Source: SH-MAG3 sp035461245 (lineage in GTDB: Bacteria; Gemmatimonadota; Gemmatimonadetes; Longimicrobiales; RSA9). Taken from it: 10,667 nt of DNA. Shown piece by piece: positions 1-7,363 of the stretch. The notes beneath the pieces were generated by a model. It made no database searches, was not told where the DNA came from, and saw only the letters and a program-made list of their open reading frames with translations. The DNA lies in the NCBI GenBank assembly GCA_035461245.1, contig DATHVP010000103.1, positions 1 through 10,667 on the forward strand, written 5' to 3'. Within the stretch, counting starts at the first letter, position 1. Every line of letters starts with the position of its first letter. The translations under genes were made by a program, and so were the position numbers.

Positions 1-1596
<1,596 letters not shown>

Positions 1597-1773
1597 CTGG
1601 CACCTCTGTGTGATGGGAACTGGCACGCGGAATTCGCGGCCCGGGGACGCAATACACACACAAGGCGACATGTATCGCCGAGGCGGCCATGTCGTCCGAT
1701 TTCGCTGCCGGTTTGTGCTACGGTATTACTGTGCTGCGAGACGTCGCTGTCAGCCGGGGGGCGGCTGCGGACA

Positions 1774-1803
1774 ATTATATGCGGCGGCCCAGTCGCACCA
1801 CAA
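1774..1803 (-). promoter_or_regulatory. Candidate sigma70-type promoter of the protease gene
   Basis: Read on the minus strand, a perfect TATAAT -10 box lies at 1779-1774. TTGTGG lies at 1803-1798 as a weak -35 box, with an 18-base spacer. This is one of the few AT-rich spots in the region and it points at the protease gene. It would give a leader of about 170 bases before the ATG at 1596. The -35 match is only three of six, and no start site is known. Confidence 0.5.
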
Positions 1804-1863
1804 GACTCGTCAGGGCCGTCGTTCCTGTTCTGAGGTGTCGCCGTACGGACGTGACTGGTCAGC

Positions 1864-1909
1864 GCATTCGTGCCGGTGTGCAGCTGCTGGTGCACACCGG
1901 CACGAATGC
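1864..1909. terminator. Perfect 19-bp inverted repeat (hairpin) between the small membrane protein gene and the protease gene
   Basis: The left arm GCATTCGTGCCGGTGTGCA (1864-1882) is the exact reverse complement of the right arm (1891-1909), around an 8-base loop. It lies 62 bases past the stop of the gene at 1971-2363 and upstream of the protease promoter, which is where a transcription terminator for the upstream gene would sit. No run of U follows on either strand, so it is not a classical intrinsic terminator. It could also stabilise an mRNA 3' end or be a protein-binding dyad. The rest of the gene-free stretch 1597-1970 holds only the protease promoter and its leader. Confidence 0.6.
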
Positions 1910-1970
1910 TCAGCCCGGCAGCGTGACGCGCGCTTCAGACAGCGCGGCGCGCGCCGGCCAGCCCGACGCG

Positions 1971-2363
1971 TCAGCCCGCCAGCGCGACGCGCTCCAGCAC
2001 GGCACCGCCGCCGGTGGGACCGGCGCCGGTAGCGTCGCCGCCCGGGTCGGGGGTCGGCGGCGGTGGCTGCTGCGGCTGAGGCGCGGGCTCCGCCGGCGGC
2101 TGCTGCGGCGCCGGCGACGGCGTCTCAGGCAGGTTGATGTCCACGTCAATCTGGTCAGGGATCGGGCCGTTTGTGCCCGAGCGGCCGAACACGAACCAGA
2201 GCATGAGGGCCACGAGCACCACGACGACGATGCCGATGATGAGGCCCGCGCCACCGCCGTCGCCGCCGGACGGCTGGTTGTAGACGTGGACGTCGCTGCG
2301 CGGCTCCCGCTCAGGGGGCGGCGGGGGCGGCGGTGTGTGGCTGCTGCGGACGTCGTCCGGCAT
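1971..2363 (-). CDS. Small proline-rich single-pass membrane protein of unknown function (130 aa)
   Basis: I do not recognise a characterised family. The start at 2363 is chosen because GGGAGGAA lies just upstream; an in-frame ATG 20 codons further upstream lacks such a site. The N-terminal 40 residues are polar: seven prolines in a row at 11-17, then a patch (DVHVYNQPSGGDGGG) before the membrane. Residues about 40-60 (GLIIGIVVVVLVALMLWFVF) form one hydrophobic helix, followed by Arg61. The rest is acidic, then rich in proline and glutamine (about 80-108), with a short glycine-rich end. This suggests a bitopic inner-membrane protein with an unstructured extracytoplasmic tail, though the topology is uncertain. 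It appears to be a stand-alone unit, with 419 bases to the upstream adaptor gene and a strong hairpin after its stop. Hydrophobic core, ribosome site and placement support it as a real gene; its function cannot be inferred. Confidence 0.75.
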   Translation of the reverse strand: MPDDVRSSHTPPPPPPPEREPRSDVHVYNQPSGGDGGGAGLIIGIVVVVLVALMLWFVFGRSGTNGPIPDQIDVDINLPETPSPAPQQPPAEPAPQPQQPPPPTPDPGGDATGAGPTGGGAVLERVALAG

Positions 2364-2373
2364 GGTTCCTCCC
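2364..2373 (-). promoter_or_regulatory. Ribosome binding site deciding the start of the small membrane protein
   Basis: The minus strand reads GGGAGGAACC directly before the ATG at 2363. This strong Shine-Dalgarno match is why the shorter protein is preferred over the start at 2423. Confidence 0.75.
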
Positions 2374-2439
2374 GGCGCAGAGGCCGAATGGGCGTGAACA
2401 CTGAGCTGCTGTGTACACGCCATGCGTCTTTCGTGCCGC

Positions 2440-2525
2440 GGGGGCGGACCTGCCGCGCAACCTGGGGGCGGCCCTGCTGGGGGCGGACCTGGCTGGGGGC
2501 GGACCTGGCTGGGGGCGGACCTGCC
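2440..2525. repeat. G-rich 15-16 bp tandem repeat array
   Basis: On the plus strand the unit GGGGGCGGACCTGGCT occurs perfectly at 2479-2494 and 2495-2510. Near copies flank it at 2464-2478 (GGGGGCGGCCCTGCT) and 2511-2525, and an outlying partial copy GGGGGCGGACCTGCC is at 2440-2454. Each copy starts with five Gs, so the plus strand could form a G-quadruplex. For leftward transcription of the small membrane protein this is the template strand. The array lies 77-162 bases upstream of that gene's ATG, in a promoter position. No protein reading of the array is supported. Confidence 0.85.
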
Positions 2526-2581
2526 GCCGGTTGTCGGTTCGGTCCCCGACGGACATGGAAACGCCCCGAACCCGGGTTTAA

Positions 2582-2654
2582 CATTCAGGCGAGCAGACGC
2601 TCGCCCCAGGATCCGTACGCCCGAACGGCGCGCCTGGCTGCCTGAATGGGCGCG
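2582..2654. repeat. Overlapping, mutually exclusive inverted repeats in the 419-base gene-free stretch
   Basis: Three stems can form here. CATTCAGGC (2582-2590) pairs with GCCTGAATG (2640-2648). GGCGAGC (2588-2594) pairs with GCTCGCC (2599-2605) around a 4-base loop. CGCGCC (2629-2634) pairs with GGCGCG (2649-2654). The first and second share 2588-2590, so they compete. The block lies about 130-200 bases downstream of the adaptor stop. It could be 3' UTR structure of the exporter mRNA or a regulatory leader. Elsewhere in 2364-2782 I see only the G-rich repeats and a 10-bp palindrome AACCCGGGTT at 2569-2578, and no credible gene. Confidence 0.45.
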
Positions 2655-2782
2655 ATGGATCGCGAACGGGGCCGCGGATGGGCCTCAGCTACCGACTCAG
2701 CCTTCAACCCGGGCGTCCCGATTGTGGAAAACCCATTGCCGGCTGGGCCTTACCCGACAAGCGGGGGCTGGTCCGCTGTGGG

Positions 2783-3958
2783 TTACCCCACCCGCACCCC
2801 ATCCTCTATCTCATTGCCCGGATGCACGATAACGGTCTCCCCCGCCCGCACCCCTGACACGACCTGCGTGACGAGCCCGGCCTGCACGCCGACCTGCACC
2901 GGGCGCAGCCGGGCGACGCCGTCCTGCACCACGAACGTGGCCCAGCCGTCGTCGTGGCGGAACAGGGCGGCGGTGGGGACCTGCAGCACGTCGCCCTCCT
3001 CCCACACGATGAACCGGGCGAGAACGCGGTAGCCGGCGCCAAGGCCGGGGTACTCGTCGGGGGTGGACGTCAAGCTGGCAAGGATGCGGACACGGCGCTC
3101 CTCGACACCCAGAGCAGACACGCGGGTGAATCCCTGCGGGTCCACGTGGGTGACCACGGCTTCGAGGGCGTTCGGCCCACCCCACTGTTCCAGCAGCACC
3201 CGCGTGCCGGGGGCGATACGCACCGCGTCCTGCGACAGCACGTCCACCTGCACCTGGAGCTGGCGCGTGTCGCCGATCTCCAGCAGCGGCTGGCCCGGCG
3301 TGACGGGGCCCTCGCTCTCGTGATGCACGGCCAGCACGCGGCCGCCGGCGGGGGCGCGGATGTTGTCGGCCACCTGCTGCGTGCCGGCGCCGGTGCCGGC
3401 GGCGGTGGCCCGGGCGGCCTGGGCAGCGGTGAGTTCTGCCCGGGCGGCGTCCCGGGCGGCGGCGGCGCGGGCGGCCTGCACCGCGGCCTGCTCCACCGTC
3501 TGTCGTGCGACGGCGCCCGCCTCGTACAGCTCCTCCAGCCGGCGCACCTCCGTGGCGGCCTGCTGCGCGGCGATCTCGGCCTGCCGCAGCGATGCCTGCG
3601 CGGCACTGACGCGGGCGGCGGCCTCCGTCTGTGACCGCGTGTCGAGCATGGCGGCGCGCGGCGGCTCCAGGCGGACCAGCGGCTGGCCGGCCTCCACGAT
3701 GTCGCCCACCTCCAGCCGCACGCGCTGGGCGTACGCCATCACCGGCGCCGTGACGACGTAGCGGTCCACGACGCGCGTCTCGCCCTCATCCTCCACGATG
3801 ACCTGCAGCGGCCCGGTGGTTGCCGTGGCAAGCTGCACGGCCACGGGGTCCGGCCGCATGAGCATCACCACCAGTAACAGGACGACGACGGCGATCCCCG
3901 TGAGCAGCGCCTGCCTGCGTGTCGGGCGGCGCGGTCGTATGCGTTGCAGAAAGCTCAT
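2783..3958 (-). CDS. HlyD/AcrA-type periplasmic adaptor (membrane fusion protein) of an ABC exporter
   Basis: The 391-residue protein starts with a basic cytoplasmic tail (1-15) and one transmembrane anchor (about 17-34). A beta/lipoyl half-domain follows at 65-100 (VTAPVMAYAQRVRLEVGDIVEAGQ, split here as VTAPVMAYAQ and RVRLEVGDIV). Residues about 110-190 are alanine- and glutamate-rich helical hairpin. The second lipoyl half is at 199-230 (NIRAPAGGRVL, VTPGQPLLEIGD), then a beta-barrel domain (235-325) and a membrane-proximal domain. This order is typical of the family. Such adaptors bridge an inner-membrane transporter to an outer-membrane channel or hand substrates across the periplasm. 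It is the third gene of the operon, 105 bases after the permease stop, with a repeat-derived mini-ORF cascade in between. Its ATG overlaps the stop of the last mini-ORF (ATGA), so translation is probably coupled. No outer-membrane partner is present. Substrate is unknown. Confidence 0.93.
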   Translation of the reverse strand: MSFLQRIRPRRPTRRQALLTGIAVVVLLLVVMLMRPDPVAVQLATATTGPLQVIVEDEGETRVVDRYVVTAPVMAYAQRVRLEVGDIVEAGQPLVRLEPPRAAMLDTRSQTEAAARVSAAQASLRQAEIAAQQAATEVRRLEELYEAGAVARQTVEQAAVQAARAAAARDAARAELTAAQAARATAAGTGAGTQQVADNIRAPAGGRVLAVHHESEGPVTPGQPLLEIGDTRQLQVQVDVLSQDAVRIAPGTRVLLEQWGGPNALEAVVTHVDPQGFTRVSALGVEERRVRILASLTSTPDEYPGLGAGYRVLARFIVWEEGDVLQVPTAALFRHDDGWATFVVQDGVARLRPVQVGVQAGLVTQVVSGVRAGETVIVHPGNEIEDGVRVG

Positions 3959-4018
3959 GTGCTGTGCCTCATGTGCTGTGCCTCATGTGCCTCATGTGCC
4001 TCATGTGCTGGCCGTCAT
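3955..4018 (-). promoter_or_regulatory. Cascade of three mini-ORFs built from 9- and 14-bp tandem repeats, overlapping the adaptor start
   Basis: The minus strand carries six ATGs with last bases at 4018, 4004, 3995, 3986, 3972 and 3958, spaced 14, 9, 9, 14 and 14 bases. Reading them gives MTAST-stop (4018-4001), MRHMRHMRHST-stop (4004-3969) and MRHST-stop (3972-3955). Each stop overlaps the next ATG as ATGA, and the last overlaps the adaptor ATG at 3958. The repeat units are CACATGAGG and CAGCACATGAGG-like modules. Each joins a start codon to a Shine-Dalgarno-like GAGG that lies eight bases before the next start in the 14-base copies. The arrangement fits termination-reinitiation coupling from the permease message into the adaptor. 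The geometry is read directly; translation of the peptides is inferred. Confidence 0.7.
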
Positions 4019-4063
4019 GGCGGTATCTCGTGCGCCGGTGCGGAATGCGTCTCACTACGCCTC

Positions 4064-6436
4064 CTACTCCCGCGTCTTGAGCACCGCGATCATGTCCAGG
4101 CGATGGACCTGGCGGCGCACGAGCAGCGCCGAGATGGCGGCGGCTACCAGGACGACGATGGCGGCGGTGCCGAACGTGCGACGGGCGAGCACCACCGGGA
4201 ACGAGAACATCTCCGACTCGAACGCGGCAATGGACCACACGGCCAGGCCGGCGCCGATGAGGAAGCCGACGGGGATCGCCAGCAGCACGAGCAGCCCCGT
4301 CTCGCCGAGCAGTATGTACGCGACCTCGCCGCGCCGGAACCCCAGCACGCGCATGCTGGCCAGTTCCCGGTCCCGTTCCGACAGTGCGATGCGCATGCTG
4401 TTGTAGACCACGCCGAACGCGATGACGCCGGCGAACAGGCTCAGGATCGCGGTGAACACCAGCATGGACTCGGCGGCCGTGTCCATGTACGACGACACGG
4501 CCCGCTCCTGGCTCACGATGCTGGCGACGCGGGGCCGGTCCCGGAGCGCGGCGTTCATGGCGTCCTCGTAGCGCTCGTCCACGAGCAGCAGCGCACCGGA
4601 CATGGCCTGGCCCTCGCCTGCCAGCCGGTTCAGCGCGTCCATCTCCATGTACGCACCCACGCCGATGTACTGCTCCGTCATGCCCGCCACCGGTACGGAC
4701 ACTGTGCGACGTCGGCCCTCCATGATCTCGACGACGACCTCGTCGCCGGCGCCCACGTCGAGGATGCGGCCGAGCTGCATGGCCAGCATGATGCCGTCCT
4801 GCGGCGGTGCCAGCGGCTGCAGCTCGCGGTCGATGATCTGGCGCAGGTAGGCGTCCTCGGGCAGCCCCTCGATGCCGGTGTCGTAGCTGCGGTGGCCGTT
4901 GCGCAGGCGCGCGGGCACGAAGCGGAACGGCTCGGCGTGCTGCACGCCGGGCAGCGCCCGCAGTTCGGCCAGGGCCGACATGGACGTGGGCTCGATGAAG
5001 GTGACGCGCACGTCGTCGCGCTGGGCCAGCCCGAACTGGACGCGCACGATCTCGTCGATGACGTCGGAGAAGAACAGCCCGGCGATGAGGATGCCGCACG
5101 ACGCCGCGATGCCTACCACCGTCAGCGCGGACCGGAGCGGCTGCCGCTCCAGGTTGCGCAGGATGATGCGCGTCGGCTGGTCCAGGAACCGGTGCAGGCC
5201 CAGCCGCTCGACGAACGTGGCCCGGAACCGGGGCGGCGGCGCAGGCCGCATGGCCTCCGCCGGCGGCAGGCGAACCGCGCGGCGCACGGCGCGCAGTACG
5301 CCGATGACGGCCGCGCCCGTGGTCAGCGACACGGCGGTGATGACAACCTGCGGCCGCAGTGTGTAATGCAGGTAGGGGAACCGGTAGAACTCCAGGTACA
5401 GGTTGCCCATGGCGCGGCCGGCCCACATGCCCAGCAGCGTGCCGCCGATGGCGCCCGCCGTCGCGATGACCAGCACCAGCTTGATGTAGTGCCAGCCCAC
5501 GTCCCGGTTCGTGTAGCCGAACGCCTTCAGCACCGCCACCTGCTCCCGCTGCAGGCTGATGAGGCGCGTCACCACGATGTTGAGGAGGAAGGCCGCCACG
5601 GCCAGGAAGATGACGGGCAGGAACGCCGCCATGCTCTGCAGCTGCTTGAACTCCTCGGTGATCATGGCGTGGGACGGGTGGTCCGCCCGGCCGTAGGCGC
5701 CGGTGCCTCCGTACGCGCCCAGCACCAGGTCCACGTGGGTGACGACGTCGTCAATGGTGGCACCGGGCGCCAGCGTGAACGCCACCTCGTTGAACGCGCC
5801 CTCCATGTCCCACGCCGCCGCCAGCGCCGTGCGGCCCAGCCACAGCACGCCGAAACGCTGCGGGTCCGGGAACATGGTGCCCGGCTGGATCTGCATGAGG
5901 TAGCCCGGTGACAGCGCGATGCCCACCACGGTCAGCGTGCGACGTCGCCCGGAGATGATGGCCTGCAGCTCGTCGCCAGGCCGGATCCCGTGGGCGTCGG
6001 CGAACGGCTCGTTGACGACGACCTCGTTCTCCCGGCCCGCCTGCACCAGCCGACCCTCGCGGATGAAGAGCTGGTTCAGGGCCGGCTGCCGGTCCTCGGG
6101 CAGCGACACGATGAGGCCCATGACCGGCTCGCCGAAGCCCGCCACCTCCAGGTTCGCCCCCGCCACGACCCTCGTCTCCAGCTCCGCCACGCCGGGGATC
6201 TCGCGCAGCCGGTCCGCCACCTGCTCCGGCGCCCGCCGCACCGACGCGAAACCGTCGGCGAACCGGTACTCCCGGTAGTAGCGCTGCAGCGTGCCGTCCA
6301 GCGTGTCGTAGATGCTGATCATGGAGACGTACGTCGTCACGCCGGCGATGATGACGAACATGATGGCCAGCGCCTGCCCGATCATGCCGCGCAGGTCCCG
6401 CAGCAGCTTCCGGTCGAGGGCGCGCAGGCTCAGCAT
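4064..6436 (-). CDS. ABC transporter permease with two FtsX domains
   Basis: The 790-residue protein is a fused two-domain permease. An N-terminal helix (about 19-42) is followed by an extracytoplasmic MacB-PCD-like domain (about 45-265). The first FtsX domain (about 270-395) has its cytoplasmic coupling motif at 295-312 (QREQVAVLKAFGYTNRDV). A second copy follows: helix about 435-458, periplasmic domain about 465-650, and FtsX domain 654-790 with the matching motif SERDRELASMRVLGFRRGEV. One polypeptide thus supplies both halves of the membrane channel, unlike MacB, which dimerises. Relatives extrude lipoproteins, glycolipids, peptides or drugs using ATPase-driven periplasmic movement rather than a membrane pore. 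It sits 61 bases after the ATPase stop and upstream of the adaptor. The start at 6436 is the one that begins just before the first helix; GGAG lies about 13 bases upstream, a weak site. The substrate cannot be read from the sequence. Confidence 0.94.
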   Translation of the reverse strand: MLSLRALDRKLLRDLRGMIGQALAIMFVIIAGVTTYVSMISIYDTLDGTLQRYYREYRFADGFASVRRAPEQVADRLREIPGVAELETRVVAGANLEVAGFGEPVMGLIVSLPEDRQPALNQLFIREGRLVQAGRENEVVVNEPFADAHGIRPGDELQAIISGRRRTLTVVGIALSPGYLMQIQPGTMFPDPQRFGVLWLGRTALAAAWDMEGAFNEVAFTLAPGATIDDVVTHVDLVLGAYGGTGAYGRADHPSHAMITEEFKQLQSMAAFLPVIFLAVAAFLLNIVVTRLISLQREQVAVLKAFGYTNRDVGWHYIKLVLVIATAGAIGGTLLGMWAGRAMGNLYLEFYRFPYLHYTLRPQVVITAVSLTTGAAVIGVLRAVRRAVRLPPAEAMRPAPPPRFRATFVERLGLHRFLDQPTRIILRNLERQPLRSALTVVGIAASCGILIAGLFFSDVIDEIVRVQFGLAQRDDVRVTFIEPTSMSALAELRALPGVQHAEPFRFVPARLRNGHRSYDTGIEGLPEDAYLRQIIDRELQPLAPPQDGIMLAMQLGRILDVGAGDEVVVEIMEGRRRTVSVPVAGMTEQYIGVGAYMEMDALNRLAGEGQAMSGALLLVDERYEDAMNAALRDRPRVASIVSQERAVSSYMDTAAESMLVFTAILSLFAGVIAFGVVYNSMRIALSERDRELASMRVLGFRRGEVAYILLGETGLLVLLAIPVGFLIGAGLAVWSIAAFESEMFSFPVVLARRTFGTAAIVVLVAAAISALLVRRQVHRLDMIAVLKTRE

Positions 6437-6458
6437 GGCGGGCTGCCTGCTCCGCGTC

Positions 6459-6487
6459 CCGCAGCGCCGACATCCGCGGCGCCGACA
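6459..6487. repeat. Imperfect 14-15 bp tandem duplication between ATPase and permease genes
   Basis: On the plus strand, CCGCAGCGCCGACA (6459-6472) is followed directly by TCCGCGGCGCCGACA (6473-6487). It fills about half of the 61-base gap between the ATPase stop and the permease start. A slippage origin is likely. I see no function beyond spacing. Confidence 0.5.
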
Positions 6488-6497
6488 GCCGTGCCCG

Positions 6498-7205
6498 TCA
6501 CCACGTCAACTCCCGGGCGGGACGCGGGTTGGCATTCTCGACGATGCCGGTGATGGTGCCGTCGCTGAGATGGATGACGCGCTGCGCCATCTCCGCCTGC
6601 GCCACGTTGTGGGTGATGATGGCCGTCGTCGTGCCCAGCTCCCGGTTCACCCGGGCCAGGGCGTCCAAGACAACGACGCCGGTGGTGGAGTCGAGGGCGC
6701 CAGTGGGTTCGTCGCAGAGCAGGACAGCGGGCCGCTTGGAGATGGCCCGGGCGATGGCCACGCGCTGCTGCTCGCCACCGGAGAGCTGCGCCGGGAAATG
6801 GTCCATGCGACCGCTGAGTCCTACCAGCCCCAGCGCCTCGTCGGGCGACATGGGGTCCTTCGCGATCTCCGTGACCAGCGCCACGTTCTCCCGCGCCGTC
6901 AGGCTGGGGATCAGGTTGTAGAACTGGAAGACGAAGCCGACGTAGTGACGCCGGTACTCGGTGAGGGCGGCGTCGTCGGCGCGGGTCAGGTCACGACCCC
7001 GGTACAGGACGGTGCCCGACGTCGCCGTGTCGAGACCGCCGAGGATGTTCACCAGCGTGGACTTGCCGCTGCCCGACGCGCCCAGCAGCACCACCAGCTC
7101 GCCGGCGTACAGGTCCAGGTCCACACCTCGCAGCGCGTGCACCTGGACCTCGCCCATGTCGTACGTCTTCCACAGGCCCCGCGCTTCAAAGACGACGTCG
7201 CCCAT
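6498..7205 (-). CDS. ABC transporter ATP-binding protein (MacB/LolD-type ATPase)
   Basis: The 235-residue cytoplasmic ATPase has every hallmark in order: Walker A GASGSGKST (42-50), Q-loop Gln94 (VFQFYNLIP), signature LSGGEQQRVA (141-150), Walker B VLLCDEPTG (161-169) with catalytic Glu166, D-loop GALDS (169-173) and H-loop His199. Length and motifs match the LolD/MacB/FtsE-like group that drives FtsX-type permeases rather than substrate-pore exporters. It is the first gene of the leftward operon and should energise the double-FtsX permease next to it. The ATG at 7205 has no clear Shine-Dalgarno, but it places the usual short beta-strand before the aromatic A-loop Tyr15. Another ATG at residue 17 would delete that strand and is unlikely. 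Promoter signals must lie in the 158 bases shared with the divergent regulator. Confidence 0.95.
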   Translation of the reverse strand: MGDVVFEARGLWKTYDMGEVQVHALRGVDLDLYAGELVVLLGASGSGKSTLVNILGGLDTATSGTVLYRGRDLTRADDAALTEYRRHYVGFVFQFYNLIPSLTARENVALVTEIAKDPMSPDEALGLVGLSGRMDHFPAQLSGGEQQRVAIARAISKRPAVLLCDEPTGALDSTTGVVVLDALARVNRELGTTTAIITHNVAQAEMAQRVIHLSDGTITGIVENANPRPARELTW

Positions 7206-7363
7206 CCGCGGACGCTAGGCCCGCACGGCACCCACCGCAAGCGGGAGACGGCTGATATCGGACGGCAGGTGGACCATTCTGACGCGCGCGCGATGGCTGC
7301 AGCGGCAGGTGAAGCTGGCACCCGGCGGTTGTGCCGCCGCGTCGTCGTGTGCATCTATGGGGC
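7206..7363. promoter_or_regulatory. Divergent intergenic region between exporter operon and LuxR-type regulator
   Basis: These 158 bases separate two genes transcribed away from each other, so both promoters should lie here. I see no convincing -35/-10 pair. Visible elements are a small hairpin CGGCGG/CCGCCG (7323-7328 and 7334-7339), CCGC-AA-GCGG at 7235-7244, and GACGGC repeated at 7247 and 7261 around GATATC. Shared control of exporter and regulator is possible but not shown. Confidence 0.4.

Noticed and set aside
1910..2584. Long minus-strand frame across the small membrane protein and the G-rich repeats
   Set aside because: It is Arg/Pro/Ser-rich with no membrane helix or motif. The alternative frame has a clean hydrophobic helix and a strong ribosome site.
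2422..3032. Plus-strand frames in the gap right of the small membrane protein
   Set aside because: They cross tandem repeats and the antisense of the adaptor, with no ribosome site or domain, so the gap is treated as non-coding.
3969..5426. Minus-strand frame of 485 codons ending in an MRHMRH repeat
   Set aside because: Its main part is an out-of-frame shadow of the permease. Only its last codons coincide with the mini-ORF cascade, which is reported separately.
3944..5911. Plus-strand frame of 655 codons rich in His, Arg, Gln and Gly
   Set aside because: It is antisense to the permease and adaptor, whose FtsX and lipoyl motifs are clear. Its composition is that of a complement frame in GC-rich DNA.
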